In this document: piece after piece, positions 25,892-36,495 of the stretch
How positions within the stretch are numbered: position 1 is the stretch's first letter
How the letters are laid out: each line of letters opens with the position of its first letter
NCBI RefSeq assembly: GCF_002138415.1
Contig: NZ_CP015612.1
Span: forward strand, 2,520,001 to 2,584,000
Length of the DNA: 64,000 nucleotides
Origin: Stenotrophomonas maltophilia
GTDB taxonomy: Bacteria > Pseudomonadota > Gammaproteobacteria > Xanthomonadales > Xanthomonadaceae
Direction: 5' to 3'
Position numbers and translations under genes: made by a program
The notes under the pieces: model-generated
The model's input: the letters and a program-made list of their open reading frames with translations, nothing else
What the model was told of the DNA's origin: nothing
Databases searched by the model: none

Positions 25892-28012
25892 TCACGCACT
25901 GCTGCTTGCCGCCAACAGGCACAGGCTGCGCGGCGGCAGCGTCCAGTCGCCTTCCTCATCCGGCTCCAACGGCGTTTCGTCGGTCTGCAGGAGTACGCGC
26001 CGGAACGACAGGGCGTCGTCTGACACACAGAACCGCTGCGGCTGCTCCCCGGCGTTCAACAGCAGGGCCAGGCTGACATGCCGCCCGGGCTCGCGCAGGC
26101 CACTGTCCGGACTGCGACCGTCCAGCACGATCAGCAGCGCACGCAGCCCTGCGTCATGCCAGTCCGCTTCCTCCATGCCGCGGCCATCGGGATGCCGCCA
26201 GTCGATATCGCGCAGGCCCAGTGCTTCATCGTATTCACCGCACAGGAACCGGTTCCTGCGCAACAGGCCATAACGCCGGCGCAATGACAGCGCGCGGCGC
26301 ACGAAGGCGACCTGGGCCTGCGCGGCGGGCCCAGCAGCACGCTCCCAATCGATCCAGCTCAGCGGGTTGTCCTGGCAGTAGGCGTTGTTGTTGCCCTGTT
26401 GCGAATGGCCGAACTCATCGCCTGCCAGCAGCATCGGCGTCCCCTGCGCCAGCAGCAGCGTGGCCAGCAGGTTGCGCATCTGCCGCGCACGCAACGAAAG
26501 GATCGCCGCATCATCGGTGTCTCCCTCCACGCCGTGGTTGCTGGAGAGGTTGTGCGAGTGTCCGTCACGGTTGTCCTCGCCGTTGGCCTCGTTGTGGCGA
26601 TCGTTGTAGCTGACCAGATCGTGCAGGGTGAATCCATCATGCGCGGTCACCAGATTGATGCTGGCCGACGGTCGCCTGCCGTGGTGTTCGAACAGGTCGG
26701 CCGAGCCGGTGAAGCGCGTGGCAAACTCCGCCAGCTGCCCGCCATCGCCACGCCACAGCGCGCGCACCGTGTCGCGGAAGCGGTCGTTCCACTCGGCCCA
26801 GCCCGGCGGAAACTGGCCCAGCTGGTAGCCGCCCGGGCCGATGTCCCATGGCTCGGCAATCAGTTTCACCTGGCTCAGGATCGGGTCCTGGCGTACCGCA
26901 TCGAGGAAGCTGCCCGAGGCGTCGAAGCCATGCCGTTCGCGGCCGAGGATGGTTGCCAGGTCGAAGCGGAACCCATCCACCCGCATCTCGGTCACCCAGT
27001 AGCGCAGAGAGTCCATGACCATGCGCAGCGCACCGGCATTGGTCAGGTCGAACGTGTTGCCGGTACCCGTATCGTTGATGTAATAGCGGCGATCATCGGC
27101 CAAACGGTAGTAGCTGGCGTTGTCGATGCCCTTGAACGACAGCGTAGGGCCCAGCTCGTTGCCTTCGGCCGTGTGGTTGTAGACCACGTCCAGGATGACC
27201 TCGATGCCCGCGTTGTGCAGGCGCGCGACCATCTGCTTGAACTCGGCCACGGTGCCCAGCGACAGATAGCGTGCCTGCGGCGCGAAGAAGCCGATGGTGT
27301 TGTATCCCCAGTAGTTGCGCAGCCCGCGCTCGAGCAGCTGCTGGTCATCCACGTAGGCATGCACCGGCAGCAGCTCGATGGCGGTCACCCCCAGATGGCT
27401 GAGGTGGTCGACCACCGCATCGTGTCGCAACGCGGAGAAGGTACCGCGCTCGGCCTGCGGGACGTCGGGATGCTGCATGGTCAGTCCGCGCACATGGGCT
27501 TCGTAGATCACGGTCCGGTCCCAGCGCGTGGCAGGTGCACGCTCGATGCCCCAGCTGAAGGCCGGATCGATCACGGCACAGCGTGGCATGTAACTGGCGC
27601 TGTCCCGGCGGTCGAAACTGAGATCGCCATCGCGGTGGCCCAGGGTGTAGCCGAACAGGTGTGGGGCCCACTTCAGTTCGCCGACGATCTGCTTGGCGTA
27701 GGGGTCCAGCAGCAGCTTGTTGGGATTGAAGCGATGGCCCTCTTCCGGCGCATACGGACCATGCACCCGGTAGCCGTAGCGCTGCCCAGGCCGCACGTCG
27801 GGCAGGTAGCCGTGCCAGATCTCGTTCGTGTACTCGGGCAGGGCGATACGCTCGACTTCACGGTTGCGCGCGTCGAACAGGCAGAGTTCCACCCGGGTGG
27901 CATGCCGCGAGTACAGCGCGAAGTTCACGCCCAACCCGTCCCAGGTCGCCCCCAGCGGGAAAGGCCGGCCTTCGCGCACCCGCGAGGTCTGCGTCCACTT
28001 ACGGCTGGCCAT
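25892..28012 (-). CDS. glgX: Glycogen debranching enzyme GlgX
   Basis: 706 aa GH13 isoamylase-type enzyme that hydrolyses alpha-1,6 branches of glycogen limit dextrin. N-terminal carbohydrate-binding module (PFPLGATWDGLGVNFALYS), then the TIM barrel: VILDVVYNHTAEG (region I), DGFRFDLATILG (nucleophile Asp), IAEPWDIG (acid Glu), NLVTAHDGFTLHDL (third Asp). Its substrate oligomers feed MalQ and TreY. ATG with AGGAGGGAG upstream was chosen. It overlaps the small DUF2934 gene by 14 bases and is the last gene of the glg/tre operon. Confidence 0.96.
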   Translation of the reverse strand: MASRKWTQTSRVREGRPFPLGATWDGLGVNFALYSRHATRVELCLFDARNREVERIALPEYTNEIWHGYLPDVRPGQRYGYRVHGPYAPEEGHRFNPNKLLLDPYAKQIVGELKWAPHLFGYTLGHRDGDLSFDRRDSASYMPRCAVIDPAFSWGIERAPATRWDRTVIYEAHVRGLTMQHPDVPQAERGTFSALRHDAVVDHLSHLGVTAIELLPVHAYVDDQQLLERGLRNYWGYNTIGFFAPQARYLSLGTVAEFKQMVARLHNAGIEVILDVVYNHTAEGNELGPTLSFKGIDNASYYRLADDRRYYINDTGTGNTFDLTNAGALRMVMDSLRYWVTEMRVDGFRFDLATILGRERHGFDASGSFLDAVRQDPILSQVKLIAEPWDIGPGGYQLGQFPPGWAEWNDRFRDTVRALWRGDGGQLAEFATRFTGSADLFEHHGRRPSASINLVTAHDGFTLHDLVSYNDRHNEANGEDNRDGHSHNLSSNHGVEGDTDDAAILSLRARQMRNLLATLLLAQGTPMLLAGDEFGHSQQGNNNAYCQDNPLSWIDWERAAGPAAQAQVAFVRRALSLRRRYGLLRRNRFLCGEYDEALGLRDIDWRHPDGRGMEEADWHDAGLRALLIVLDGRSPDSGLREPGRHVSLALLLNAGEQPQRFCVSDDALSFRRVLLQTDETPLEPDEEGDWTLPPRSLCLLAASSSA

Positions 28013-28169
28013 CGGCTCCCTCCTCGTCGCGCGCAGCGGCAATCTCGGCTTCCACCAGGCGCTCGGCCATGTGCCAATGCCGCTGCTGCTGATCGTCCGG
28101 CCGCCCTTCCGCTTCCCATATCTGATGGGCCAATGCCTCAATCCGCTGCCGTCGTTCCCTGCTGTCCAT
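27999..28169 (-). CDS. Small DUF2934-family protein
   Basis: 56 aa. RRQRIEALAHQIWEAEGRPD, then QQQRHWHMAERLVEAE, is the DUF2934 signature, often found in bacterial glycogen/trehalose operons; its function is unknown. It overlaps treY upstream by about 30 bases and glgX downstream by 14 bases, so its frame is embedded in the operon. The start (MDSRERR) gives the usual family length. Confidence 0.85.
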   Translation of the reverse strand: MDSRERRQRIEALAHQIWEAEGRPDDQQQRHWHMAERLVEAEIAAARDEEGADGQP

Positions 28170-30705
28170 CCCTACCTGTCTCCTCGTTGATCCATATCGC
28201 CAGCGGGCTGTCAGCCAGAAGCCTGCCCACATCCTCGGTTGCCTTGAAATGTTCGATGCGTCCGTCCAGCAGGTTGCGCATGGGCCCTGTCGGCAGCCCA
28301 TGCAGCGTCACGCCGACGTCGTGTACTGCGTGCAGGCCGGGCCCGGGCACGGCGGTGGGCGAACCACGCCGCACGATCACCAGCAGCACCTGCGCCTGAT
28401 GCCTGCGCGTGAATGCCAGCCAGGGCGAACGCGCCGGTGCGGACAGCGACTGCAGTTGGCCGCGCAGAAACAGCTGCGGATGCCTGCGGCGACACTCCAG
28501 CAAGCACCTGAGCAGAAATGCCTTGATGCCACCGTCCCGCCAGTCCTCCAGCAGGGCGGGCCACCCGCGCGTATCGCGCAGCCACGCCTGCCGCGCTGGA
28601 TAGTCCACCGCACGCCGATTGTCCGGGTCCACCAGGCTCAGGTCCCAGCCCTCGCCGCCCTGGTAGAGGTCGGGCACACCGGGCAGGCAGTGCTGCAGGC
28701 ACAGCTGTGCCAATCCGTTGCAGGCGCCTGCCGGCGCAATGCGCGCCACGAACGTCGCCAGCGCCTCCCGCACCGGCTGCAATGGCTCTCCATCCAGCAG
28801 CGCGTGCAGCCACTGCGCGGCGGCCTCCTCCACCGCCACGTTGGGATCGGACCAGCTGCTGACCCGTTTGCCCTCGCGCAATGCCTTGGTCAGCCATTGC
28901 ACCATCCTCGATGCGAAGTCGGCGCCCGGGGTACCGTGCATCGGCCACGCGGCCACGAGCGCCTGCCAAAGCGCATAGGCCTCGGCACCCGGCAACGGCA
29001 TCGGCGCGCCAGCGCGGGTCGACATCCGGCTCCAGCACCGCACAGCGTCCCGCCATTCGACCGTGCAGGTGCTGAGAACCGCCAGCCGCGCCCGACTGTC
29101 GGCCCCGCGCTTGTGATCGTGGGTCGCCAGCACAAGCAATGCCCGCGGATGGCGCTGCAGGCGTCCCACTGCGTGTTCCAGCAGCTCGTCTCCCTCCATG
29201 CCCAGCCGCTGCGGATCACTTCCGACTTCGTTGCGCGACAGCAGCCTGAAGTACCGATAGAAGCCTGTGTCCTCCACCGACTTGGCATTCAACGGCGCGG
29301 CCAATTGCCCGAATCTCACCCGCAGCGCGCGCTCGGCCTCCGCCTCGCCGGGAAGTGCCCGCAGCAGCAGATCCAGTGCCGCGTGCGCCGTACCGTCCAG
29401 TGCCTCGCGTGCTGCCACGGCAGCGTCCACCAAGGCCTTCCGTTCACCCGCATCCTGCAGCGAATAGGGGCGGTAGGTACGGTAGTGCCGCAGCAGCGCG
29501 GCCAATGCACGGGCCAGCGCAGCGGCTCCGATATCGGCTTCGGCCAGCCGGGGCTGCAGCACCCGCTGCGCGCTGCGCAGCAGTCGCTGGAAGTCGGTGT
29601 GAAGCGACGTGCGCAGCAGCATGCCGCGGGCATCCTGCTGCAAGTCGTCAAAGCTGCGCGCGTCGCCACTCGCCGCTTGCCAGGCGCGGGAGAGCGCGGG
29701 TGCAGCTGCCGGATCATGCAGCCACGCGCCAACCTGGTCATTGAAGTCATAGCCCGTCGCGCCGTCGCAGGCCCAGCCATCGGGCAGCTGTTCGTCGTCC
29801 GCCAGTATCTTCTCCACATGCACGCTCACTGCCTGTGGGTCACGACCGCCGGCCGCGCAGGCCGCGTCGAGCGACGCCCGCAGATGTTGCAGATAGGCAC
29901 CGGGTGACGACAGGCCATCCACATGGTCAATGCGCAGACCGTCCACCCAGCCCTCGCGTACCAGCCGCAGGGGCAGTGCATGCACCGCCTCGAACACATC
30001 GTCGCGCTCCACCCGCAGTGCGGCCAGTTCGTTGATGTCGAAGAAGCGCCGGTAGTTCACCTGATCGCCCGCCGTGCGCCACCAAGCCAGCCGGTAGTGC
30101 TGCCGCTGCAGCAGCGTGTGCAACCGTTCGACGCTGCGGTTGCAGCGTTCCGCCCATGCCGGCCACTGCGCGGGTGCCAGCGGATGGCTGCGCGGAGACA
30201 GCGGCAATCCCAGCCCGTGATGACGCAGCGTCGGCCGCTCATCGTCCACTGCCACGCGCAACACGCCATCGCGCACGGCGTCGTGCAGTGGCCGGTCCAG
30301 CACCGGCAGCCAGAGCCGGCCATCGCAGCCGGGCGCCTCCCAGTCAATGTCGAACCATCCTGCATGGGGACTTCTGCACCCGTGCAGCAGCACATCGTTC
30401 CACCAGGGCGTCTGCGGGGATGCCGCAAGATGGTTGGGTACGATGTCCAGGATCAGGCCCATGCCATGCGCGCGCGCCGCTGTCGCCAGTCGCTGGAAGA
30501 CTTCTTCGCCGCCCAGTTCCGGATTGATGCGGGCCGGGTCGATGCCATCATAGCCATGCGTGGACCCGGGCATCGCGGCGGCGATCGGGGACAGGTAAAG
30601 GTGGCTGACGCCCAGCGCGGCGTAGTACGGCAGCTGCGCAGCAGCGGCCTCGAAGTTGAAGCCTGCATGCAGCTGCAGGCGTGCGGTGGCACGCAACCGG
30701 GTCAT
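28138..30705 (-). CDS. treY: Maltooligosyl trehalose synthase TreY
   Basis: 855 aa GH13 enzyme that rearranges the reducing end of maltodextrins to an alpha,alpha-1,1 linkage, making maltooligosyl trehalose for TreZ. N-terminus RATARLQLHAGFNFEAAAAQ and region LSPIAAAMPGSTHGYDGIDP are typical; GLILDIVPNHLA is region I, and DGLRIDHVDGLSSP carries the nucleophile Asp. Also RGADSRARLAVLS and LPGVPDLYQGGEGWDLSLVDPDNRR near the end. The ATG overlaps the malQ stop (ATGA). Confidence 0.96.
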   Translation of the reverse strand: MTRLRATARLQLHAGFNFEAAAAQLPYYAALGVSHLYLSPIAAAMPGSTHGYDGIDPARINPELGGEEVFQRLATAARAHGMGLILDIVPNHLAASPQTPWWNDVLLHGCRSPHAGWFDIDWEAPGCDGRLWLPVLDRPLHDAVRDGVLRVAVDDERPTLRHHGLGLPLSPRSHPLAPAQWPAWAERCNRSVERLHTLLQRQHYRLAWWRTAGDQVNYRRFFDINELAALRVERDDVFEAVHALPLRLVREGWVDGLRIDHVDGLSSPGAYLQHLRASLDAACAAGGRDPQAVSVHVEKILADDEQLPDGWACDGATGYDFNDQVGAWLHDPAAAPALSRAWQAASGDARSFDDLQQDARGMLLRTSLHTDFQRLLRSAQRVLQPRLAEADIGAAALARALAALLRHYRTYRPYSLQDAGERKALVDAAVAAREALDGTAHAALDLLLRALPGEAEAERALRVRFGQLAAPLNAKSVEDTGFYRYFRLLSRNEVGSDPQRLGMEGDELLEHAVGRLQRHPRALLVLATHDHKRGADSRARLAVLSTCTVEWRDAVRCWSRMSTRAGAPMPLPGAEAYALWQALVAAWPMHGTPGADFASRMVQWLTKALREGKRVSSWSDPNVAVEEAAAQWLHALLDGEPLQPVREALATFVARIAPAGACNGLAQLCLQHCLPGVPDLYQGGEGWDLSLVDPDNRRAVDYPARQAWLRDTRGWPALLEDWRDGGIKAFLLRCLLECRRRHPQLFLRGQLQSLSAPARSPWLAFTRRHQAQVLLVIVRRGSPTAVPGPGLHAVHDVGVTLHGLPTGPMRNLLDGRIEHFKATEDVGRLLADSPLAIWINEETGRDGQQGTTAAD

Positions 30706-32546
30706 TGTCCCGCCTTCCGCCGCATGGCGCTGAATCGGGCAATACGCGCGTCGGCCGCGTCCGGATCCCGCGCAAGCGGCAAGCGTCGGCGCCAGTTCGG
30801 GTGACCGTTGACGGTACCCGGCAGGTTCACCTGCGCGCGGCTGCCCAGCGCATCTTCCAGCGGGAGCAGCGCCAACCGTGAAGGTGCGTGCGCGACCAGC
30901 GACAGCGCACGCGCTTCCAGCGTCGCCCCTTCGCCCCGGGCGACTGCGGACAGCGCCTGCACCTCACTGGCACGCGCGTGCAGCGCCGCGGGAAGTTCGG
31001 TCAGCTCACCCAGTCGGGCACGCCAGCGCAGGTCGCGCCCGCGCAGCCAGCCGGCCAGCGGCGGCAGATCATGGGTGGAGGGCATGGCCACCGCATCGCG
31101 ACGCCACCGTGGCGCCGGCAGGAAGCCCTCGCCGTCGCGGGCGAACGGCAGCACCTCGATACCCAGGATGCCTCGGGCCGCCAGTCGCCGGCGGATACCC
31201 GGCGGCACCACGCCCAGGTCTTCGCCAATCAGCACGCAGCGATGGCGCCACGATTCCAGAACCAGCAGGTTGATCAGATCATCGAACGGATAGCGCAGGT
31301 ACACTCCCTGCGCCGCGTCCGCGCCACGAGGCAGCACCCACAGCCGCTGCAGGCCCAGGATGTGGTCGATGCGCAATCCACCGCGACCAGCCATCACGGC
31401 GCGCAACACGCGGATGAACGGTTCAAACCCCTCGCGCTGCAGCGCAGAGGGTGACCAGCTGGTGATACCCCAGGCCTGGCCCAGCGGATTGAAGGCATCC
31501 GGCGGCGCGCCCAGTTCGAGGCGCTGCAGCAGATGATCGCCGCCGGTCCGGGCTTCCACGCCCTGTGGCGCGCAGCCTACCGCCAGATCGGCAATCAATC
31601 CGATCGACGCGCCATCGTCGCGCAGCGCAGTCTGCAGCTGTGCCCAGCCCTGCTGTGCCAGCCACTGCGCAAACGCATGGTCGTCCGCGCCGCCGGTGAA
31701 CCGGTCGGCGGCATGCTGACAATAGTGTCGCAGCGGATCGCCCTGCGCAGCGCACCAGGTTTCGATCTGCGCATATTGCCCTGGTGCCCGCAGCCGAAGC
31801 CATTGATGCACCCGCCGCAGCCAGCGCCACTTCACTGCCGCCGAGTGCGGCCAGTCGATGCGGCGTGCTGCAGTAGCCGCTTCAACGGCCATCGCCAGTG
31901 CTTCGTCCTCGCGCAACACGCTGCTGGCGGCCTCCGGCAAAACCTGCGGCAGCGACACCTGCAGCGGGTCGAGCCAGCGCCGGTCGCTGGGCGAGTATGG
32001 ACTGTAGCCCGGGCCCGGTGGCAGGCCGGCGTGCAGCGGACTCAACGCCAGTGCATCGCCGCCGTGACGGTGCAGCAGCTCGCGCCACTGCGCACAGCCG
32101 GCGCTGTCACCGATGCCGGCATCACCGGGCGCGCGCAGGCTGTAGACCTGCGCCGACAGACCCCAACCGCGCAGCATGCCCTGCGGCCACCAGGCACGCT
32201 GCGGTGCCACCGCAACCGCCTGTTGCTGACCGCCCTGGCGCCACTGCCAATAGCCTGGTTGATCCGGCACACGCCAGCGCCCTTGCGCATCCGCACGTGC
32301 AGGCAACTCTGTGCCCTGCTCATCCACCCAGCACGCCGCTCCCATTGCCGCAGGCAGGGCCAGGAGCTGACCACAGCAGACGGTGAGCAACGGGCGGGCC
32401 ACCGACGCACCGTCGCACGCGAACTCCGCCAGCACGGCGCGCAGCACGTCGGGCGCAACCTCGCGTTCTGCTCCGGCCACGTCGGTCCAGCGGACCAGCA
32501 GGCCCGCACGGCGAGCCGCCTCCCGCACCGCCGCATCCGTATTCAT
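30702..32546 (-). CDS. malQ: 4-alpha-glucanotransferase (amylomaltase) MalQ
   Basis: 614 aa GH77 enzyme that disproportionates maltodextrins. Core segments: GWGLSAQVYSLRAPGDAGIGD, SPYSPSDRRWLDPLQVSL, GLRIDHILGLQRLW (nucleophile Asp), VLIGEDLGVVPPGIRRRL (acid Glu), MPSTHDLPPLAGW (third Asp). The first 130 residues are a divergent N-terminal domain. It links GlgX products to TreY substrates. The ATG overlaps the treZ stop, so an upstream in-frame start was rejected. Confidence 0.95.
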   Translation of the reverse strand: MNTDAAVREAARRAGLLVRWTDVAGAEREVAPDVLRAVLAEFACDGASVARPLLTVCCGQLLALPAAMGAACWVDEQGTELPARADAQGRWRVPDQPGYWQWRQGGQQQAVAVAPQRAWWPQGMLRGWGLSAQVYSLRAPGDAGIGDSAGCAQWRELLHRHGGDALALSPLHAGLPPGPGYSPYSPSDRRWLDPLQVSLPQVLPEAASSVLREDEALAMAVEAATAARRIDWPHSAAVKWRWLRRVHQWLRLRAPGQYAQIETWCAAQGDPLRHYCQHAADRFTGGADDHAFAQWLAQQGWAQLQTALRDDGASIGLIADLAVGCAPQGVEARTGGDHLLQRLELGAPPDAFNPLGQAWGITSWSPSALQREGFEPFIRVLRAVMAGRGGLRIDHILGLQRLWVLPRGADAAQGVYLRYPFDDLINLLVLESWRHRCVLIGEDLGVVPPGIRRRLAARGILGIEVLPFARDGEGFLPAPRWRRDAVAMPSTHDLPPLAGWLRGRDLRWRARLGELTELPAALHARASEVQALSAVARGEGATLEARALSLVAHAPSRLALLPLEDALGSRAQVNLPGTVNGHPNWRRRLPLARDPDAADARIARFSAMRRKAGQ

Positions 32547-34261
32547 GCGGCGATCCAGCGCGCAAGCGCACCGCCGCCTGCCGGCAGCATCGCGGCTGCA
32601 TCCGGCCCCACGACGCACTCGCCGGTCGGCATTGCGTGGGCCACCGGCGACGGACCCACGTTGATCGCGATCCACCACTGGCCCGATGGCAACTGCCAGC
32701 CCGCCTGCACCGCGCCCTGGCCCAGCACGCGCGCGCCCAGCGACCGCGCCTGCAGCAGGCCAGGCTGCAGATAGCGCCTGCGCAGGCCGAGGAACTCACC
32801 CGTGCAGCGCAGCCAGTGCTGCGACCAGGGATCATCGCCGGGTGGCAGCGTGTACGAGGCCTGCAGGGTCGCCGGGTCGTTCGGGTCCGGAATGCGCGCG
32901 CGCGAGGCGACATCGGCAAAGGTGCTGAAACCCGCGAATTCGCGGCGACGTCCCTCGCGCACGGCCTCGTCCAGCGGTGGCGCGTAGTCGGTGAAGAACA
33001 GGAATGGCGATGGCGCCTGCCACGGTTCGCCCATGAACAGCAGCGGGATCATCGGCGTCAGCAGGGTCAGGGCCAGCGCCGCGCGCAGCGGCGCAGGATC
33101 GGTCAGCATCGACAGGCGCTCGCCGAAAGCGCGGTTGCCCACCTGGTCGTGGTTCTGCGCGAATACCACAAAACGCGCAGGCGACAGGTCGACGCTGGGC
33201 TCGCCACGGAGATGGCCGTGCAGGTCCGGCTCGCCCTGCCAGGCGAATCCTTCGGCCAAGCAGCGCGCCAGGAGTGCTTCGGCGCGCCTGGCATAGGCCG
33301 CGTAATAGCCTTCCTGCACGCCGGTCAGCATCACATGCAGCGCGTTGTGGAAGTCGTCGTTCCACTGCCCCTGGTAGGCGCCGCGCAGCCACCGCGCCTG
33401 GTTGCGTTCGTTCTCCAGCACCAGATGCGCCTGCGGCACCGCCGCGCGTACCTCATCGGCCAGCTGCTGCAGGAACCGGTCATCGTCAATGGCGTGCACA
33501 GCATCCAGGCGCAGGCCGTCGAAGCCGTAATCGCGCAACCACATCAACGCATTGTCGACGAAGAACCGCCGCACCCATGGCTGGCGGAAGTCGATGGCCT
33601 CGCCCCAAGGGGTGGTACGGTCGTCACGGAAGAACCCCCGTGCGTAGTCGCGCAGACGGTTCCCCTGCGGCCCGAAGTGGTTGTAGACCACATCCAGCAG
33701 CACCGAGAGCCCTGCATCGTGCGCCGCGTCGACAAAGGCCTTCAGAGCGGACGGACCGCCATAGGCCTGCGCGGGTGCATAAGGGAACACGCCGTCGTAG
33801 CCCCAGTTGCGGCCACCGGGAAACTGCGCGACTGGCATCAGTTCAATGGCGGTGATGCCCAGGGCCGCCAGCATCGGCAGCTGCGCGTTCAACGCCGCGA
33901 AGCCGCCGCCGGCCTCGATGTGCACTTCATAGATCACCAGGTCCTGCCAGGCATGCCCCTGCCACGTGGGCTGTGCTCCATCCGTGCCAAGCACCACCGC
34001 GCTGTCACCATCAACGCCGTCCGGTTGCCAGCGCGAGGCCGGGTCGGGCACCTCTTGGCCGGACGGCAGGCGGAACCGGTAGCGGTCACCATGCGACGCC
34101 TGTGTCCGCAGCCAGTGGCAGCCGTCCGGGTCGCGGTGCATCGGCCGCAGCACGCCCTGCAGGCACAGCGCCATGGTGGCTGCGTCCGGTGCCCACACGC
34201 GAAACTCGACACCTTCACCGTCCACCGGCCAAGCGCCCAGGCGCGGAGCCACTATGGTCAT
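32543..34261 (-). CDS. treZ: Malto-oligosyltrehalose trehalohydrolase TreZ
   Basis: 572 aa GH13 enzyme that releases trehalose from maltooligosyl trehalose. CBM48-like N-terminus ([19 protein letters not shown]), [29 protein letters not shown] (nucleophile Asp), [13 protein letters not shown] (acid Glu), [17 protein letters not shown] (third Asp). Partner of TreY in the glycogen-to-trehalose route, important for osmotic and desiccation tolerance. The ATG overlaps the glgB stop. Confidence 0.96.
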   Translation of the reverse strand: MTIVAPRLGAWPVDGEGVEFRVWAPDAATMALCLQGVLRPMHRDPDGCHWLRTQASHGDRYRFRLPSGQEVPDPASRWQPDGVDGDSAVVLGTDGAQPTWQGHAWQDLVIYEVHIEAGGGFAALNAQLPMLAALGITAIELMPVAQFPGGRNWGYDGVFPYAPAQAYGGPSALKAFVDAAHDAGLSVLLDVVYNHFGPQGNRLRDYARGFFRDDRTTPWGEAIDFRQPWVRRFFVDNALMWLRDYGFDGLRLDAVHAIDDDRFLQQLADEVRAAVPQAHLVLENERNQARWLRGAYQGQWNDDFHNALHVMLTGVQEGYYAAYARRAEALLARCLAEGFAWQGEPDLHGHLRGEPSVDLSPARFVVFAQNHDQVGNRAFGERLSMLTDPAPLRAALALTLLTPMIPLLFMGEPWQAPSPFLFFTDYAPPLDEAVREGRRREFAGFSTFADVASRARIPDPNDPATLQASYTLPPGDDPWSQHWLRCTGEFLGLRRRYLQPGLLQARSLGARVLGQGAVQAGWQLPSGQWWIAINVGPSPVAHAMPTGECVVGPDAAAMLPAGGGALARWIAA

Positions 34262-36495
34262 GCATCAACCTGCAGATACAGCGTGGACAGCGGCGGCAGG
34301 GTCAGCCGCAGCGACTGCGCGTGACCATGCATCGGCCTCGGCTCGGTATGCACTGCACCGAGGTTTCCTGCATTGCCGCCACCGTAGTAACCGCTGTCGG
34401 TGTTGAGCCGTTCGCTCCAGCGCCCCGGTTGCGGCACGCCGACCCGGTAGCCGTCGCGACGCACCGGAGTGAAGTTGCTCACCACCAGAAGAGTGCGGCC
34501 GCTACCGGCAGGATCCCGGCGGATGAAGGCGTAGACGCTGTTGCGGCTGTCGTCGGCCACGCTCCAGTCGAAACCGCGTTCGTCGCGTTCGTCGCGATGC
34601 AACGCAGGTTCGGAGCGCAGCACGGCATTGAGGTCGCCCACCAGGCGTGACAGGCCCTGGCCCTCACTGCTGGCCGCCCGTACCCAGTCCAGTGCCGCAT
34701 CGTGCGACCACTCCTGTCCCTGGCCGAACTCGCCGCCCATGAACAGCAGTTTGCTGCCCGGGTGCGCCCACATGAAACCGTAATACGCGCGGAGCTGGGC
34801 CAGCCGCTGCTCCGGCTCGCCCGCCATCTTGGCCAGCAGCGCTCCCTTGCCGTGCACCACCTCGTCATGCGAAAGCGGAAGCACGAACCGTTCGGAGAAG
34901 GCATAGACCAGGCCGAAGCTGATCTCACTATGGTGATGCTGGCGATGAACCGGATCGCGCCCCAGGTATTGCAGGGTGTCGTGCATCCAGCCCATGTTCC
35001 ATTTGTGGGTGAAACCAAGCCCATCCTGCTCCACCGGCGCGGTCACCCCTGACCATGCGGTCGATTCCTCGGCGATCACCAGCACGTCCGGGAAGCGCTC
35101 CCGCAGCGTCTGGTTCATCCGCCGTAGAAAAGCGACCGCCTGCAGGTTCTCGCGCCCGCCCTGCTCGTTGGGTATCCACTGGCCCTCGGCACGGCTGTAA
35201 TCCCGGTACAGCATCGACGCGACGGCATCCACGCGCAGACCGTCGATGTGGAAGCGCTCCACCCACTCCAATGCACTGCCGATCAGGTAGGCGGCCACTT
35301 CGTTGCGGCCATAGTTGTAGATCAGCGTGTCCCAGTCGGCGTGCACCCCTTCGCGCGGATCGGCATGCTCGTACAGCGCGGTGCCATCGAACCCGGCCAG
35401 GCCATGCGCATCGTTCGGGAAGTGCGCGCTCACCCAGTCCACGATCACCCCTACGCCGGCCTGATGACAGCGGTCCACGAAGCGTGCGAAGGCCTGTGGC
35501 GTGCCATGGCGCGCCGTCGGCGCGTAGATCCCCAGTGGCTGATAGCCCCAGGAACCGCCAAAGGGATGCTCGCTGACCGGCAGCAGCTCGATGTGGGTGA
35601 AGCCAAGCCCGACCACGTACGGAATCAACCGGTCGGCCAAGGCATCCCAGTCCAGCGGCGAACCATCGTCGCTGCGCTGCCAGGAGCCCGCATGCACTTC
35701 GTAAATGGACAGCGGCGTGCAGATTCCGGCCTGCCGCCGCGCCGCCAACCACGCATCATCGTGCCACTGCACCGGAGCGGCCGAAGGCACCCGCGAGGCG
35801 GTGGCCGGTGGCAGCTCGGCCCAGCGCGCCATCGGATCGAACTTGTCGGGCATCACCCGGCCGTCGGCGCCGACAATGCGGAACTTGTAACGGGCACCGG
35901 CCTGCACGCCAGGCAGGAACAGCTCCCACACGCCAGCGGTGTGGCGCAGCCGCATCGGATGGCGCCGACCATCCCACCCGTTGAAATCGCCGACCACGGC
36001 AACCCTCCGTGCGTTGGGGGCCCACACCGCGAAGCGCACCCCGTCGATACCCTGTACCTGCATCGCCACTGCGCCCAACTGCCGCGCTGCATCAGCATCA
36101 CCGGCATGGAAATGCTGCAGCAGCGCCTCATCCAGCAGCGGACCGAAGGAATAGGCATCGTGCACCTGCTCCACACCCTGCTCGAAATGCAGGGCGAGCA
36201 GCGGAACGGGCGCTTCACCCGCTGCACCTTCGAACAGGCCGGGCAAGGGGCCAGGTTGCAGATCCCAGCGCCGCTCCGGGCCCGCAATCACCTCCACGCG
36301 ACGCGCGTGGGGCACCAGAACGCGCAGCTGGCGCTGGCCATCGGGCTGTTGGTGCGGCCCTAGCCAGGCAAACGCATCGGCCGGCCGTGCATGAACCAGG
36401 TCGTCCAGGGCCAGAGCCACCACGCCTTCCTCCCGTCCGGCAGTCGCCATGGGCTCGTCCTCGAGGGCGACCGGCTGCAGGCTGTCGTGACTCAT
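34258..36495 (-). CDS. glgB: 1,4-alpha-glucan branching enzyme GlgB
   Basis: 745 aa. N-terminal N1 domain ([20 protein letters not shown]) plus CBM48 ([20 protein letters not shown]), then the GH13 barrel: [28 protein letters not shown] (nucleophile Asp), [13 protein letters not shown] (acid Glu), [13 protein letters not shown] (third Asp). Introduces alpha-1,6 branches into glycogen. ATG overlaps the glgA stop. Full length with both N-terminal modules. Confidence 0.97.
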   Translation of the reverse strand: MSHDSLQPVALEDEPMATAGREEGVVALALDDLVHARPADAFAWLGPHQQPDGQRQLRVLVPHARRVEVIAGPERRWDLQPGPLPGLFEGAAGEAPVPLLALHFEQGVEQVHDAYSFGPLLDEALLQHFHAGDADAARQLGAVAMQVQGIDGVRFAVWAPNARRVAVVGDFNGWDGRRHPMRLRHTAGVWELFLPGVQAGARYKFRIVGADGRVMPDKFDPMARWAELPPATASRVPSAAPVQWHDDAWLAARRQAGICTPLSIYEVHAGSWQRSDDGSPLDWDALADRLIPYVVGLGFTHIELLPVSEHPFGGSWGYQPLGIYAPTARHGTPQAFARFVDRCHQAGVGVIVDWVSAHFPNDAHGLAGFDGTALYEHADPREGVHADWDTLIYNYGRNEVAAYLIGSALEWVERFHIDGLRVDAVASMLYRDYSRAEGQWIPNEQGGRENLQAVAFLRRMNQTLRERFPDVLVIAEESTAWSGVTAPVEQDGLGFTHKWNMGWMHDTLQYLGRDPVHRQHHHSEISFGLVYAFSERFVLPLSHDEVVHGKGALLAKMAGEPEQRLAQLRAYYGFMWAHPGSKLLFMGGEFGQGQEWSHDAALDWVRAASSEGQGLSRLVGDLNAVLRSEPALHRDERDERGFDWSVADDSRNSVYAFIRRDPAGSGRTLLVVSNFTPVRRDGYRVGVPQPGRWSERLNTDSGYYGGGNAGNLGAVHTEPRPMHGHAQSLRLTLPPLSTLYLQVDA

